64,000 nucleotides of DNA from positions 510,465 through 574,464 of the forward strand of contig NC_000853.1 of the NCBI RefSeq assembly GCF_000008545.1, read 5' to 3'. This document shows positions 1 to 9,999 of this stretch, piece by piece. The notes beneath the pieces were generated by a model. The model did not search any database and was not told the origin of the DNA. It saw only the letters and a list, made by a program, of their open reading frames with translations. The first letter of the stretch is position 1; every line of letters starts with the position of its first letter. The DNA is from Thermotoga maritima MSB8 (lineage in GTDB: Bacteria > Thermotogota > Thermotogae > Thermotogales > Thermotogaceae). Made by a program: the position numbers and the translations under genes.

Positions 1-277
1 TCTTCGAAAAGATAGTTCGCATTTCCTCGGAAAAGCGGCTGTAATCACCCGATTTTTCCATCATCCCTGAAAGAAGGTATATCAGAAAAACCGTCACTAT
101 GAGTGACCAGAAGGAATCTGAAGAGACTGTCCAGAAAAAGATTTCCAGAATGTTCCTCACCTTGAGAGAGAGAATCATCACGATGACACCGGAGAGCAGA
201 GAAATGGAAAGTTTTTTAAAAACTCTCTGCACAACAATGACTGTGAAGAGGGATAACAACACCGACAGAGTGTTCAA
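1..277 (-). CDS. N-terminal part of a multi-pass membrane protein (DUF401-like), cut by the window edge
   Basis: Reading the minus strand from position 277 gives 92 open codons that run off the left edge. The start is a TTG preceded by GGAGGT (plus-strand 287-292) at 9-nt spacing. The visible protein has hydrophobic stretches at about residues 3-15, 22-38 and 58-75, so it is an integral membrane protein. The pattern resembles the N-terminus of DUF401-family membrane proteins, whose function is not established; this family call is from memory. It lies just downstream of the terminator of the tRNA operon and reads in the same direction. Confidence 0.6.
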   Translation of the reverse strand, partial: MNTLSVLLSLFTVIVVQRVFKKLSISLLSGVIVMILSLKVRNILEIFFWTVSSDSFWSLIVTVFLIYLLSGMMEKSGDYSRFSEEMRTIFSK

Positions 278-310
278 GGCTCTTCTACCTCCACGACATA
301 AAGAAAAAGA

Positions 311-337
311 AGAAGGGGAAATTTCCCCTTCTTTTTT
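311..337 (-). terminator. Rho-independent terminator of the tRNA operon
   Basis: Positions 311-332 form a near-perfect palindrome (agaaggggaaa/tttccccttct), with a T-rich tract downstream on the minus strand and also one on the plus strand. It follows the last tRNA (Gly) by a few bases, so it most likely ends the three-tRNA transcript. It could act in both directions. Confidence 0.75.
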
Positions 338-340
338 GTC

Positions 341-415
341 TGGAGCGGGCGACGGGATTCGAACCCGCGACCCCCAGCTTGGCAAGCTGGTGCTCTACCA
401 CTGAGCTACACCCGC
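341..415 (-). tRNA. tRNA-Gly (GCC anticodon)
   Basis: The minus strand folds as a full cloverleaf. The acceptor stem GCGGGTG pairs with CGCCCGC, the anticodon stem CCAGC/GCTGG carries loop TTGCCAA (anticodon GCC), and the T-arm contains GGTTCGAATCC. The discriminator is T and CCA is encoded (341-343). It is the last of three tRNAs in one minus-strand operon. Confidence 0.95.
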
Positions 416-426
416 CTGCTCTATCT

Positions 427-513
427 TGGTGCGAGAGGTGGGACTTGAACCCACACGGGCTTCAGCCCACTGGATTCTAAGTCCAGCGCGTCTGCCAGTT
501 CCGCCACTCTCGC
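427..513 (-). tRNA. tRNA-Leu (TAG anticodon)
   Basis: This is an 87-nt class II tRNA with a long variable arm (gggctgaagccc region). The acceptor stem GCGAGAG pairs with CTCTCGC. The anticodon stem CTGGA/TCCAG carries loop CTTAGAA, giving anticodon TAG (CUA codons). Discriminator A and CCA are encoded (427-429). It is the middle gene of the Lys-Leu-Gly operon. Confidence 0.95.
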
Positions 514-518
514 ACCGC

Positions 519-594
519 TGGTGACCCGGGTGGGATTCGAACCCACGACCCCCTGATTAAAAGTCAGGTGCTCTGCCTGCTGAGCTACCGGGTC
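519..594 (-). tRNA. tRNA-Lys (TTT anticodon)
   Basis: A 76-nt cloverleaf: acceptor GACCCGG/CCGGGTC, anticodon stem CCTGA/TCAGG with loop CTTTTAA (anticodon TTT), T-arm GGGTTCGAATCCC, discriminator A and encoded CCA (519-521). It is the first tRNA of the operon, directly behind a good promoter. Confidence 0.95.
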
Positions 595-604
595 GCCGGT
601 ACAA

Positions 605-633
605 ATGATATCACAGACTGGAGAGGATTTCAA
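605..633 (-). promoter_or_regulatory. Promoter of the tRNA operon
   Basis: On the minus strand a -35 box TTGAAA (633-628) and a -10 box TATCAT (610-605) are separated by exactly 17 nt. The -10 box ends 10 nt before the first base of tRNA-Lys, so the transcript would begin almost at the tRNA. Confidence 0.7.
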
Positions 634-641
634 GAGGTGAG

Positions 642-670
642 TTGAGACTGCGAACGGTAGGTGTTAAAAT
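642..670 (+). promoter_or_regulatory. Promoter of the activase-fusion gene
   Basis: A -35 box TTGAGA (642-647) and a -10 box TAAAAT (665-670) with a 17-nt spacer stand 23 nt upstream of the ATG at 694. An SD sequence GAGGTGAT (681-688) precedes that ATG. The promoter lies back to back with the tRNA promoter. Confidence 0.65.
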
Positions 671-693
671 ATTCAACAAAGAGGTGATGTGAA

Positions 694-3600
694 ATGACCG
701 GCGTGTGCATCGGTTCCTCGAGTGTTTCATTCTACAGTGAAAAGGAGAAAGGAAATCTTCCTCACAACGGAGATCCCCTCGCCCTTCTTTCCATGATGAT
801 CCCCACCTTTCTCGATGAAGGACCAGTGGTCATCACAGGTCGAAAGACAAGAAAAATAATAGATCTGCCTCAGATATCTGAAGCAGAGGCAACGGAAATC
901 GCTTACAGGCATCTCATAAAAAAATACGGAAAGGTCGAAGCCGTTGTCAGTGCCGGCGGGGAGAACACCATTCTCTACAGAGTGAACGATAAGGGAATCA
1001 TAACCGGCATATACACGGGTAGCAAGTGCGCCTCGGGAACGGGGGAATTCTTCCTTCAGCAGCTTCAGAGGATGGGAATATCTCTTGAGGAGGCGAACAG
1101 TGTCGAGACGGAAGAGTACTATGAACTCTCCTCGAGGTGTACCGTTTTCTGCAAAAGCGATTGCACCCACGCGCTGAACAAAGGAGTTCCAAAAGAACTC
1201 GTTCTGAACGGCCTTGGAAAGGTGATGGCCGACAAGATAGTGGAACTGGCTCACAAGGCAGGAGTGAAGAAAGTCCTCCTTGTTGGTGGAACGACGAGAA
1301 ACAGGCTCATGTTGAAGCACCTGGAAAGAGTTCTGGAAGTGATCGTTCCGGAAGAAGCGCTGTTCTTCGAAGCCTATGGGGCTTACCTGTGGGGAAAGCT
1401 GAACGGAGTGGTATCAAAAAAGACCTTCACGATCAAAAAAGAAGAAATTACCAGTTTTCCCACTCACGAGCCTCTCAAAAAGTACCTGCACATGGTCGAG
1501 TTCAAGGAAATGCCGTTCCAGCAGGCAAGAGATGGAGATGTGTGTGTGCTGGGAATAGACGTTGGATCCACCACAACGAAAGCGGTGCTGATGAGATACG
1601 ATGATGAAGCCATCCTGGCGGGAGTGTACCTTCGAACTCTGGGAGATCCCATAAGAGCGGCACGACAGTGTTACTCTTCTATATTGGAGCAGCTCAACGG
1701 GACGAAAGTGAAGATAATCGGACTCGGTGTGACGGGCTCAGGGAGGAAGATCGTTGGGCTGTATTCTCAGACCGACGCCGTGTACAACGAGATAATGGCA
1801 CATGCAAAGGCGGCTGCTCATTTCGATCCGGAGGTGGACACGATTTTCGAGATAGGAGGTCAAGATGCCAAGTACACTTATCTGGTGAACGGGGTTCCGG
1901 CGGATTACGCGATGAACGAAGCCTGTTCAGCCGGGACGGGATCTTTCCTCGAAGAGGCAGCGGGAGAGTCCCTTGGAGTCCACTACACCGAGATCGGAGA
2001 TCTCGCTCTGAAAGGTGAAAATCCACCGAACTTCAGTGATCAGTGTGCGGCCTTCATAGGAAGCGACGTCAAGACGGCGGTGAACGAAGGGATCTCCAAA
2101 GAAGACATATGCGCCGGGCTTGTGTACTCCGTGTGTATGAACTACCTGAACAGAGTGAAGGGAAGCAGACCCGTAGGAAAGAAGATCTTCATGCAGGGCG
2201 GGGTTTGCTACAACAAAGCGGTGCCTGTTGCCATGGCTGCTCTCGTAGGGAAGAGCATAGTTGTTCCCCCGCACCCGGGTTTGATGGGCGCTTACGGAGT
2301 GGCTCTGCTCACCAAGGAGAATCTTGAACTCGGTTTTCTGGAAAAGAAAGAGTTCAAACTGAAGGAGTTGATTTCCAGAGAAGTCAGATACAGAGGAACG
2401 TTCATCTGTCCCGGTGGGAAAGAAAAATGCGATAGAAAGTGTGAGATCAGGATCATAGAGATCGATGGAAAGCGGTTCCCGTTCGGTGGTGCCTGCAACA
2501 GGTACGAAAACGTGCTGAGACACGCCAACATAGACAGCACGAAGTACAACTTCGTCAAAAACAGGGAGAAATACATATTCCACTTCAAGAGAGAAGTGAA
2601 GGGAACAAAGACCATCGGTTTGAGCAGATCTTTGGCGATGAACAACCTTTTCCCACTCTTCTACACCTTCCTCACAGAACTCGGTTTCGACGTTGTGATT
2701 CCCGAAAAGTCTGACAGACGCGGCTGGGAGATGATGAACTCCGAATTCTGCTTCCCGGTGGAACTTTCCCACGGCTACATGTACGATCTGATTTCGAAGA
2801 ATCCGGATCTGATATTCGTTCCAAGGTTGAGAGGAATCAAAGTGGAAAATTCAGAGAACTACAACGTCTTCTGTCCCTTTGTTCAGAGTGAAGTTGACTG
2901 GCTCACATCTGCGTTTCCTGAACTGGAAGAAAAGCTCGTGACGGGCTATTTTGATTTCTCGCGCGGTGATGAAAAGGAAGAATTTCTCAGAGTGGCTGAA
3001 AGGCTTGGAAGATCACGCGAGGAAGGAGAAAGGGCCTTTGAAAAGGCCTGGAAGGCTTTCAACGAAAGGTTTAATCTCATAAAGAAACAGTGGGATGAAT
3101 TCCTGAAGGTTCTTGATGAATCAGAATTCGGTGTGGTTCTCTTTGGAAGATCTTACAACGCCTTCTCTTCCGATGCGAACATGGGAATCCCCGAAAAATT
3201 CGCCACCCGCGGAATTCCCATCATCAACTTCGATTCCATACCCTTCGAGGATGAAAAGGGCTACAGAAACATGTACTGGTCATGGGGGGAGATGATTCTC
3301 AAAGCGGCACGTTTTGTCGAAAAGCATCCAAAACTCTTTGGGGTTTACATCACCAACTTCAGCTGTGGGCCTGATTCCTTCATCATCTCTTACTTCAGAG
3401 ACATAATGGCGAAGAAACCATCGCTCGTTCTGGAGCTCGACAGTCACACGGCAGATGCGGGCATAGAAACGAGAATCGAAGCCTTCATAGACATTGTGAA
3501 GAGTTATCTCAGACTGCAGAGAAAGAACGAAGAGAGAAAGAGTGCGAAAAGACCCCAAACGGTTCTGGAGAAAAACACCCTCTACGTGATCACTCCGGAC

Positions 3601-4941
3601 GGAGAGAGACTGCGACTCAACGATGAAAGGGTGAAGGTTGTTTTCCCGTCGATGGGTCAGTTCGGGTCTCAGTGTCTTTCTGCGGCTTTCAGATACTACG
3701 GTGTCAGGTCCGACGTTTGTCCTCCACCGGACGTCGAGGAGTTCAAACTCGGAAGGGGAAACTCTCTTTCGAAGGAGTGTCTTCCTCTTCAACTCACTCT
3801 TGGAAGCCTCATAAAGTACATCAGAGAGAAAGCAACCGATGACGAGATCATACTTTATTTCATGCCAGAGACGATGGGGCCGTGCCGCTTCGGGCAGTAC
3901 AGTGTCTTCATGAACCTGTGGCTCGACAGGAACAACGTGAGGAACGTGACGCTCTTCGGGTTGAACTCTGAAAACGCCTACGCGGGGCTTGGAATCGCTT
4001 TCAGGATCAGAGCATGGCTGGCTATTGTCGTTTCTGATGTATTCTTCGATGTGGAACGCGCTGTGATGACGCTGGCGAGGGACAAAGAAGAAGCAAAGAA
4101 AGTCCTCGAAGGATGCAGGGAAAAGATATTGAACAGTCTTGCGAACGATTCTCTCAGGGACTTCTTCAAAACACTCGATGAAGTCTCAGAGATACTTTCG
4201 GGTGTTGAGAGAATAATGGATTACGAAAAGGCGCCGAAGGTGCTGCTCACAGGAGAAATCTATGTGAGAAGAGACGAGTTTTCCAGAAAACACCTCGAAA
4301 ACCTGATGGAGAAGAACGGGATCATCATGCACATATCGCCGGTCCACGAGTGGATCTATTATACGGATTATCTGTACCTCAACAGGTTGATCTCTCCGAA
4401 TTCCACCCGCGTGGACAGACTGAAGAAACGAATCGAGATCCTCGTGAAAAGGTACGTAGAGAGAAGGGTGAAAAAAATCTTGGAAAAGAGCGGCTTTTAC
4501 AGGGTTCAGATGGTGGATGTGGAAGCCATTGTTGACGCGGCGAAAGACTACCTCAATCCGAAGCTCACCGGAGAAGCGATCCTCACCATAGGAACCATCC
4601 TTCATGAAATCGTGAATCACTACGATGGTGTCATCTCCATAGGACCCTTCGGTTGCATGCCGAGCAGGATAGCGGAAGCGGTTGTGAAAAAAGGCTTGAA
4701 AGAACAAAAAGAGAAGACCACAGGGGTTTTGAGAAAAGTACTGGACGAGTTCGGAGACCTTCCTGTGATACACATAGAATCCGATGGGAATCCGTTCACA
4801 CCAACGGTTCAAAGCAAGCTGGAGGCATTCATGTTCCAGGTCAGAAGATTGAGAAACTACCTGAACGGTCTGCTGAACACGGAGAACACCCTGGAGGAAA
4901 CTGAAGAGACTCTTCCTGAAAACATCAGGGTTGATTCATGA
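694..4941 (+). CDS. Giant BcrA/BadF-type ATPase (acyl-CoA dehydratase activase) fused to DUF2229 and dehydratase-like domains
   Basis: A 1415-residue fusion of the 2-hydroxyacyl-CoA dehydratase activase superfamily. Members use ATP to drive low-potential electron transfer from an Fe-S cluster. Two ASKHA ATPase modules are visible. The first has a KCASGTGEF motif near residue 112. The second starts near 285 with GIDVGSTTTK and has GGQDAKY and ACSAGTGSF (Cys 411). A DUF2229-type stretch follows near 570 (ICPGGKEKC, FGGAC), then a region resembling dehydratase subunits with FSCGPDS (Cys 891), KECLPLQ (Cys 1029), GPCRFG (Cys 1064) and FGCMPSR (Cys 1321). Activases alone are usually about 260 residues, so this is a complete electron-transfer machine on one chain. 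The ATG follows a good SD and promoter. The 3' end overlaps the convergent ABC gene by 17 nt. The substrate is unknown. Confidence 0.85.
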   Translation: MTGVCIGSSSVSFYSEKEKGNLPHNGDPLALLSMMIPTFLDEGPVVITGRKTRKIIDLPQISEAEATEIAYRHLIKKYGKVEAVVSAGGENTILYRVNDKGIITGIYTGSKCASGTGEFFLQQLQRMGISLEEANSVETEEYYELSSRCTVFCKSDCTHALNKGVPKELVLNGLGKVMADKIVELAHKAGVKKVLLVGGTTRNRLMLKHLERVLEVIVPEEALFFEAYGAYLWGKLNGVVSKKTFTIKKEEITSFPTHEPLKKYLHMVEFKEMPFQQARDGDVCVLGIDVGSTTTKAVLMRYDDEAILAGVYLRTLGDPIRAARQCYSSILEQLNGTKVKIIGLGVTGSGRKIVGLYSQTDAVYNEIMAHAKAAAHFDPEVDTIFEIGGQDAKYTYLVNGVPADYAMNEACSAGTGSFLEEAAGESLGVHYTEIGDLALKGENPPNFSDQCAAFIGSDVKTAVNEGISKEDICAGLVYSVCMNYLNRVKGSRPVGKKIFMQGGVCYNKAVPVAMAALVGKSIVVPPHPGLMGAYGVALLTKENLELGFLEKKEFKLKELISREVRYRGTFICPGGKEKCDRKCEIRIIEIDGKRFPFGGACNRYENVLRHANIDSTKYNFVKNREKYIFHFKREVKGTKTIGLSRSLAMNNLFPLFYTFLTELGFDVVIPEKSDRRGWEMMNSEFCFPVELSHGYMYDLISKNPDLIFVPRLRGIKVENSENYNVFCPFVQSEVDWLTSAFPELEEKLVTGYFDFSRGDEKEEFLRVAERLGRSREEGERAFEKAWKAFNERFNLIKKQWDEFLKVLDESEFGVVLFGRSYNAFSSDANMGIPEKFATRGIPIINFDSIPFEDEKGYRNMYWSWGEMILKAARFVEKHPKLFGVYITNFSCGPDSFIISYFRDIMAKKPSLVLELDSHTADAGIETRIEAFIDIVKSYLRLQRKNEERKSAKRPQTVLEKNTLYVITPDGERLRLNDERVKVVFPSMGQFGSQCLSAAFRYYGVRSDVCPPPDVEEFKLGRGNSLSKECLPLQLTLGSLIKYIREKATDDEIILYFMPETMGPCRFGQYSVFMNLWLDRNNVRNVTLFGLNSENAYAGLGIAFRIRAWLAIVVSDVFFDVERAVMTLARDKEEAKKVLEGCREKILNSLANDSLRDFFKTLDEVSEILSGVERIMDYEKAPKVLLTGEIYVRRDEFSRKHLENLMEKNGIIMHISPVHEWIYYTDYLYLNRLISPNSTRVDRLKKRIEILVKRYVERRVKKILEKSGFYRVQMVDVEAIVDAAKDYLNPKLTGEAILTIGTILHEIVNHYDGVISIGPFGCMPSRIAEAVVKKGLKEQKEKTTGVLRKVLDEFGDLPVIHIESDGNPFTPTVQSKLEAFMFQVRRLRNYLNGLLNTENTLEETEETLPENIRVDS

Positions 4942-5632
4942 GAGTCTCCAGCACCTCTTCTTCTATTTCTGAAAAACGAGGATCGGAGAAAGTTTTTATG
5001 GTTCTTGGCTTTGAAAACGGCACGCGTATTTCCTTCAAAATCCTTGCGGGGCGATCGGAGAGGATCAATATTCTGTCTGAAAGGAAGACCGCCTCCTCCA
5101 CGTCGTGAGTGATGAGTACGACTGTGCTTTTCATCCTGTGTACGATCTCAGAAAGCCATATCTGGAGTTTCTTTCGAGTGTAGGCGTCAACCGAAGAAAA
5201 GGGTTCATCGAGTACGAGAAGCTCCTCTCCCGATAAAACGGCCCTCAGAAGGGACAGTTTCTGTCTCATACCGCCACTCAGCTGGTACGGCCTTTTCTCT
5301 TCAAAGCCAGAAAGACCGAATCGTTCGAACAGTTCTTTTATGTTCGATGGCGGCTGTTCTTTTCTGAGAACGAGTGGGAGCACGGCGTTTTCATAGACGG
5401 TCATCCAGTCGAACAGCACATCCTTTTGAGGACAGTATCCAAGACGAGAAGTGAAAATCTCTATCTTTCCCTCGTAGGGAATCAGTCCCAGGATAGCCTT
5501 CACAACGGTTGTCTTTCCACATCCGGATGGTCCCACAAGGGAGAGGATCTCTCCCCTTTGAACCTCCAGGGAGAGATCCTCCACCGCTTTGAGTTCTCCG
5601 TATCGAACCGTGAGTTGGGATACCTTTATCAC
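4925..5632 (-). CDS. ABC transporter ATP-binding protein of the NMT1/THI5-type importer
   Basis: A 235-residue ATPase that powers uptake together with the permease and binding protein encoded just upstream. It has Walker A GPSGCGKTTV, a Q-loop CPQKD, the signature LSGGMRQKL, Walker B LLVLDEP and the switch His in THDVEE. The open frame extends further upstream. The start is set at GTG 5632 because it overlaps the stop of the binding-protein gene as GTGA, the usual coupling in this genome, and the protein then begins VIKVSQLTVRYGE as expected for the family. It belongs with the SsuB/TauB/ThiZ group. The role in thiamine-precursor uptake comes from operon context. Confidence 0.9.
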   Translation of the reverse strand: MIKVSQLTVRYGELKAVEDLSLEVQRGEILSLVGPSGCGKTTVVKAILGLIPYEGKIEIFTSRLGYCPQKDVLFDWMTVYENAVLPLVLRKEQPPSNIKELFERFGLSGFEEKRPYQLSGGMRQKLSLLRAVLSGEELLVLDEPFSSVDAYTRKKLQIWLSEIVHRMKSTVVLITHDVEEAVFLSDRILILSDRPARILKEIRVPFSKPRTIKTFSDPRFSEIEEEVLETLMNQP

Positions 5633-6579
5633 GGTAGGAACTCGTTTGTGAACGCCTTCGTCACGTCTATCATCTCTTTCAGGAATCCCATAGAGTGAAG
5701 CCATTCCGCGTATCTCCTCCAGACTTCTTCTTTCTGGTAGCCCCATTTTTCCGCGTCCGCTTTGTACTGGCCTGCGAGGTACTTTTGAGATTCTACAACG
5801 ATCTTTTCATCCAGTTCCGGAGCGTATTTGAGAAGTATTTTGGCTGCCTCCACAGGGTGCTGTATTGCGTACTCGTATCCCTTGGCCGTGGCTCTCAAAA
5901 ATCTTCTCACGAGATCTGGCTTTTGTTTCATGAGAGATTCGCTCGTTATCAGAACCGGTGTGTAGTAGTCAAAGACTTCGTCTATATCCTTCAGCGGGAG
6001 AAACTCTATCTCTATCCCTTTCACCTTGCTGGCAACGCCGTCCCATCCGTAGAAGATCCAGGCAAAGTCGAACACATCGTTCAGCGTTCCTGCGAAGAAA
6101 TCCATCTGTCCCACGTTCACAAAAATCACCTTTGAAGGATCTGCACCGTATTTTCTCATGATGTATTCTATGGTCGCCTTCTCTATGGGAGAACCCCAGC
6201 TTCCGTATCTCTTACCCTCCCAGTCTTTCACACTTTTGATTCCTTCGTCCTTTAGCCATGCGAAACCTGAAGTGTTGTGCTGAATGATGGCAGCTATGGA
6301 GACGATGGGCATTCCTTCTCCTCTGGAGAGGGTGACCGCTTCCTGATAGCTCACGCCGAATTCCGCTTTTCCACTCGCTACAAGCTGTTCCGCCGTCAAC
6401 CGAGACGGTTGAACGATCTTCACATCCAATCCTTCTTCTCTGTAGAATCCAAGGTCCTTGGCTACGTAGAGCCCCGTGTGGTTCGTGTTGGGATACCAGT
6501 CCAGTACCACCGTTACCTCTTCAGCGAAAAGTGCGAGGACAGAGATCAGAAACATCGCAATGAAGATCAGTCTCTTCAT
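5629..6579 (-). CDS. ABC transporter substrate-binding protein, NMT1/THI5-like (thiamine pyrimidine type)
   Basis: A 316-residue secreted binding protein. It has an N-terminal signal peptide (MKRLIFIAMFLISVLALFAE, likely cut after ALFA) and no lipobox cysteine. The mature protein opens with VVLDWYPNTNHTGLYVA, typical of the ThiY/THI5 family, whose known members bind formylaminopyrimidine or HMP thiamine precursors. The ATG has a strong upstream GGAGG and overlaps the permease stop as ATGA; the gene ends in a GTGA overlap with the ATPase. The ligand is inferred from the family and from the thiamine-binding-type protein at the head of the operon. Confidence 0.88.
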   Translation of the reverse strand: MKRLIFIAMFLISVLALFAEEVTVVLDWYPNTNHTGLYVAKDLGFYREEGLDVKIVQPSRLTAEQLVASGKAEFGVSYQEAVTLSRGEGMPIVSIAAIIQHNTSGFAWLKDEGIKSVKDWEGKRYGSWGSPIEKATIEYIMRKYGADPSKVIFVNVGQMDFFAGTLNDVFDFAWIFYGWDGVASKVKGIEIEFLPLKDIDEVFDYYTPVLITSESLMKQKPDLVRRFLRATAKGYEYAIQHPVEAAKILLKYAPELDEKIVVESQKYLAGQYKADAEKWGYQKEEVWRRYAEWLHSMGFLKEMIDVTKAFTNEFLP

Positions 6580-7328
6580 TGTACCAGCCTCCTTTCCTCG
6601 AACCAGGGTGTGAGTTTCCTGGAGAGAATATCAGCTATCTTGAAGACGACAACACTGAGCAAAACTACAACTATCACAGAGAGAAAGAGCCTGTCGGCTC
6701 TGAAGGTGTTCATCGCCCTTATCATGTATATGCCCAGACCCTTTTCTGCTCCAAGCCACTCTCCTATCACAGCGGAAACCACAGCGTATGTGGCGGATAT
6801 CTTGAGCCCAGAGAGAACGTAAGGTAACGTGTGCGGCAGTACAAGGTACCTGTAGATCTGGATCTTTGTTGCCTTCATCACTTTGAAAAGATCCAGAGCG
6901 TCCTGATCGATCGTTCTGAATCCTTCGAGAGTGTTGAGTGCAACTGGAAAGAGTGTGACGAACGCTACTATGCCTATTTTCGTGCCCACGCCCAAACCGA
7001 ACCAGATGATGACGAGCGGTGCCACGGCCACGATGGGTATCGCCTGTGAGATGATGAGGATCGGGTACATTACCTCTTTCACTGTCTGGAACAGATCCAT
7101 CAGAACCGCAAGCCCCACTCCCAACACGAGGCCTATAACCAGGCCAGAAAAGGCCTCAAGGATCGTGTAGAGACTGTGATCCATCAAGATTTTCCACTGC
7201 GAAAGCCCTTCGAGGACTATGGAAGAAGGTTTGGGAAGAAGATACTGTGGAACTTTCGAGAACTCCCACACGAAAATCAAAGCTATAAAAAACAGCCATT
7301 TAGCGGTACTTCGATACCTTCTCTTCAA
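6576..7328 (-). CDS. ABC transporter permease of the NMT1/THI5-type importer
   Basis: A 250-residue inner-membrane permease with about six hydrophobic segments and an EAA-like loop (GEWLGAEKGLGIYMI) that docks the ATPase. The open frame begins further upstream, but TTG 7328 has GGAGGT seven bases before it and gives the normal family N-terminus (MKRRYRSTAKWLFFIAL). With this start it overlaps the end of the preceding gene by 29 nt. It is the second gene of the operon 7584 to 4925. Confidence 0.88.
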   Translation of the reverse strand: MKRRYRSTAKWLFFIALIFVWEFSKVPQYLLPKPSSIVLEGLSQWKILMDHSLYTILEAFSGLVIGLVLGVGLAVLMDLFQTVKEVMYPILIISQAIPIVAVAPLVIIWFGLGVGTKIGIVAFVTLFPVALNTLEGFRTIDQDALDLFKVMKATKIQIYRYLVLPHTLPYVLSGLKISATYAVVSAVIGEWLGAEKGLGIYMIRAMNTFRADRLFLSVIVVVLLSVVVFKIADILSRKLTPWFEERRLVQ

Positions 7329-7584
7329 TCGTGATACCTCCAGCTTTGTAATCGATGTCCAGCTGTAGAACGAATCGTTTCGCGAACTGTTCAAGGTATC
7401 TGGCAAGCTCTTTCACACGATCCATGATTTCTTCGAATTCACCTTCCACGGTGGTGTTGGAGGGACCCACTTCGTATTTCATGCCCCATGAAGAGATCTT
7501 TTCGATCGCTCTGTCGATCACCTCGTGGAGTCTTCCATCTTCCACGGCGGGAACCACCTTTATGGAAACCGTTACTTTCGGCAT
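7300..7584 (-). CDS. MTH1187/YkoF-family thiamine-binding-type protein
   Basis: A 94-residue ferredoxin-fold protein (MPKVTVSIKVVPA at the N-terminus) of the MTH1187/YkoF family. The T. maritima counterpart (TM0486, from memory) has a published structure and was described as thiamine-binding. It is cytoplasmic, with no signal peptide. The ATG follows GAGGAGGTGG. As first gene of the ABC operon it supports a thiamine or thiamine-precursor role for the importer. No TPP riboswitch fits in the 66 bases upstream. Confidence 0.85.
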   Translation of the reverse strand: MPKVTVSIKVVPAVEDGRLHEVIDRAIEKISSWGMKYEVGPSNTTVEGEFEEIMDRVKELARYLEQFAKRFVLQLDIDYKAGGITIEEKVSKYR

Positions 7585-7650
7585 TTTTCCACCTCCTCAA
7601 TTCGGCTCTTCTAATTTGAATTATAACATAGTATAATAGAACCGGGAGGG
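7585..7650. promoter_or_regulatory. Divergent promoter region between the thiamine ABC operon and the MIP18/PrmC pair
   Basis: A short AT-rich gap with a TATAAT on the plus strand (7632-7637) and a TATAAT on the minus strand (7625-7620). No convincing -35 box is seen for either. On the plus strand the start point would fall very near the SD of the next gene, giving a very short leader. Confidence 0.35.
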
Positions 7651-7656
7651 ATGCCG

Positions 7657-9231
<1,575 letters not shown>

Positions 9232-9258
9232 CGTGGAAAGTAAAGTAGTCTACGAGAT

Positions 9259-9999
9259 TCATGAGATACCTCCCTCTTCCATCACTCTTCTGGCGAACTC
9301 GACGACGTCCATGTTGTACTTCAAAGTTGCGATATCGTCGAAAGGAGTTTCTCCCAAATTCACGATAACGAGCTTTCCGCCACTCCTGACAGTTATGAGG
9401 GGAAGCTCGGCAGCGGGATACACAACGAGCGAAGATCCCAGGACGATCATCAAACTGGCTCTGGATGAAAGCCCGATCGCTTCCCTGAGGGCATCTTGCG
9501 GCAGATTTTCCCCGAAGAACACGATGTTCGGCCTGATCAAGCTGTTGCAGTCGTCACAGAGTGGAACATCCGATGATTCGAGTTTCTTTATAACATCTTC
9601 GACGGTGTATTTTTTCTCACATCTCACACAGTAATACTCCTCAACGTTTCCATGGAGTTCTATCACTTTTTTACTGCCCGCTCTCTGGTGAAGTCTGTCT
9701 ATATTCTGTGTGATCACAGCCTCTATCAGGCCCTTTTCTTCCAGTTTTGCGAGCAGCACGTGTGCAAGGTTCGGTTTTGCTTGTAACATGGGGAAAATGC
9801 CTTCTTTAGCGAATCTGTAGAATTCCTCAGGGTGAGAATAGAAGAAATCTATGTCGAAGACATTCTGGGAATACTTTTTGTATATCCCATTCGGTCCTCT
9901 GAAATCTGGTATGCCGCTTGGGGTACTGATACCGGCTCCCGTGAGAGTGACGGTCAATCTGGATTCATTGAGAAGATCCAGGAATTCCTTCATTTTCAT
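9259..9999 (-). CDS. NAD-dependent protein deacylase, Sir2 family
   Basis: A 246-residue sirtuin. It removes acyl groups from lysines using NAD and releases nicotinamide and O-acyl-ADP-ribose. Visible are the NAD motif GAGISTPSGIPDFRG (from Gly 21), TQNIDRLH (about 97-104), the catalytic HG near 116, and a zinc site YCVRC and LCDDC. The length matches the well-studied T. maritima Sir2 (TM0490). The 5' end overlaps the upstream anchored-protein gene by 35 nt. A second ATG at 9993 sits at better SD spacing, so translation may begin two codons later. Confidence 0.95.
   Translation of the reverse strand: MKMKEFLDLLNESRLTVTLTGAGISTPSGIPDFRGPNGIYKKYSQNVFDIDFFYSHPEEFYRFAKEGIFPMLQAKPNLAHVLLAKLEEKGLIEAVITQNIDRLHQRAGSKKVIELHGNVEEYYCVRCEKKYTVEDVIKKLESSDVPLCDDCNSLIRPNIVFFGENLPQDALREAIGLSSRASLMIVLGSSLVVYPAAELPLITVRSGGKLVIVNLGETPFDDIATLKYNMDVVEFARRVMEEGGIS

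Noticed and set aside
99-404. Open frame of 101 codons on the plus strand
   Set aside because: It lies antisense to the membrane-protein start and runs through a terminator into tRNA-Gly.
421-633. Open frame of 70 codons on the minus strand
   Set aside because: It runs through the tRNA-Leu and tRNA-Lys genes and has no SD; the RNA genes explain the sequence.
1927-2772. 281-codon antisense frame inside the activase fusion
   Set aside because: It is a codon-bias shadow of the strongly supported 1415-residue gene; no SD and no recognisable protein.
7585-7656. Possible TPP riboswitch before the thiamine ABC operon
   Set aside because: The gap is too short and lacks the conserved thi-box sequences.
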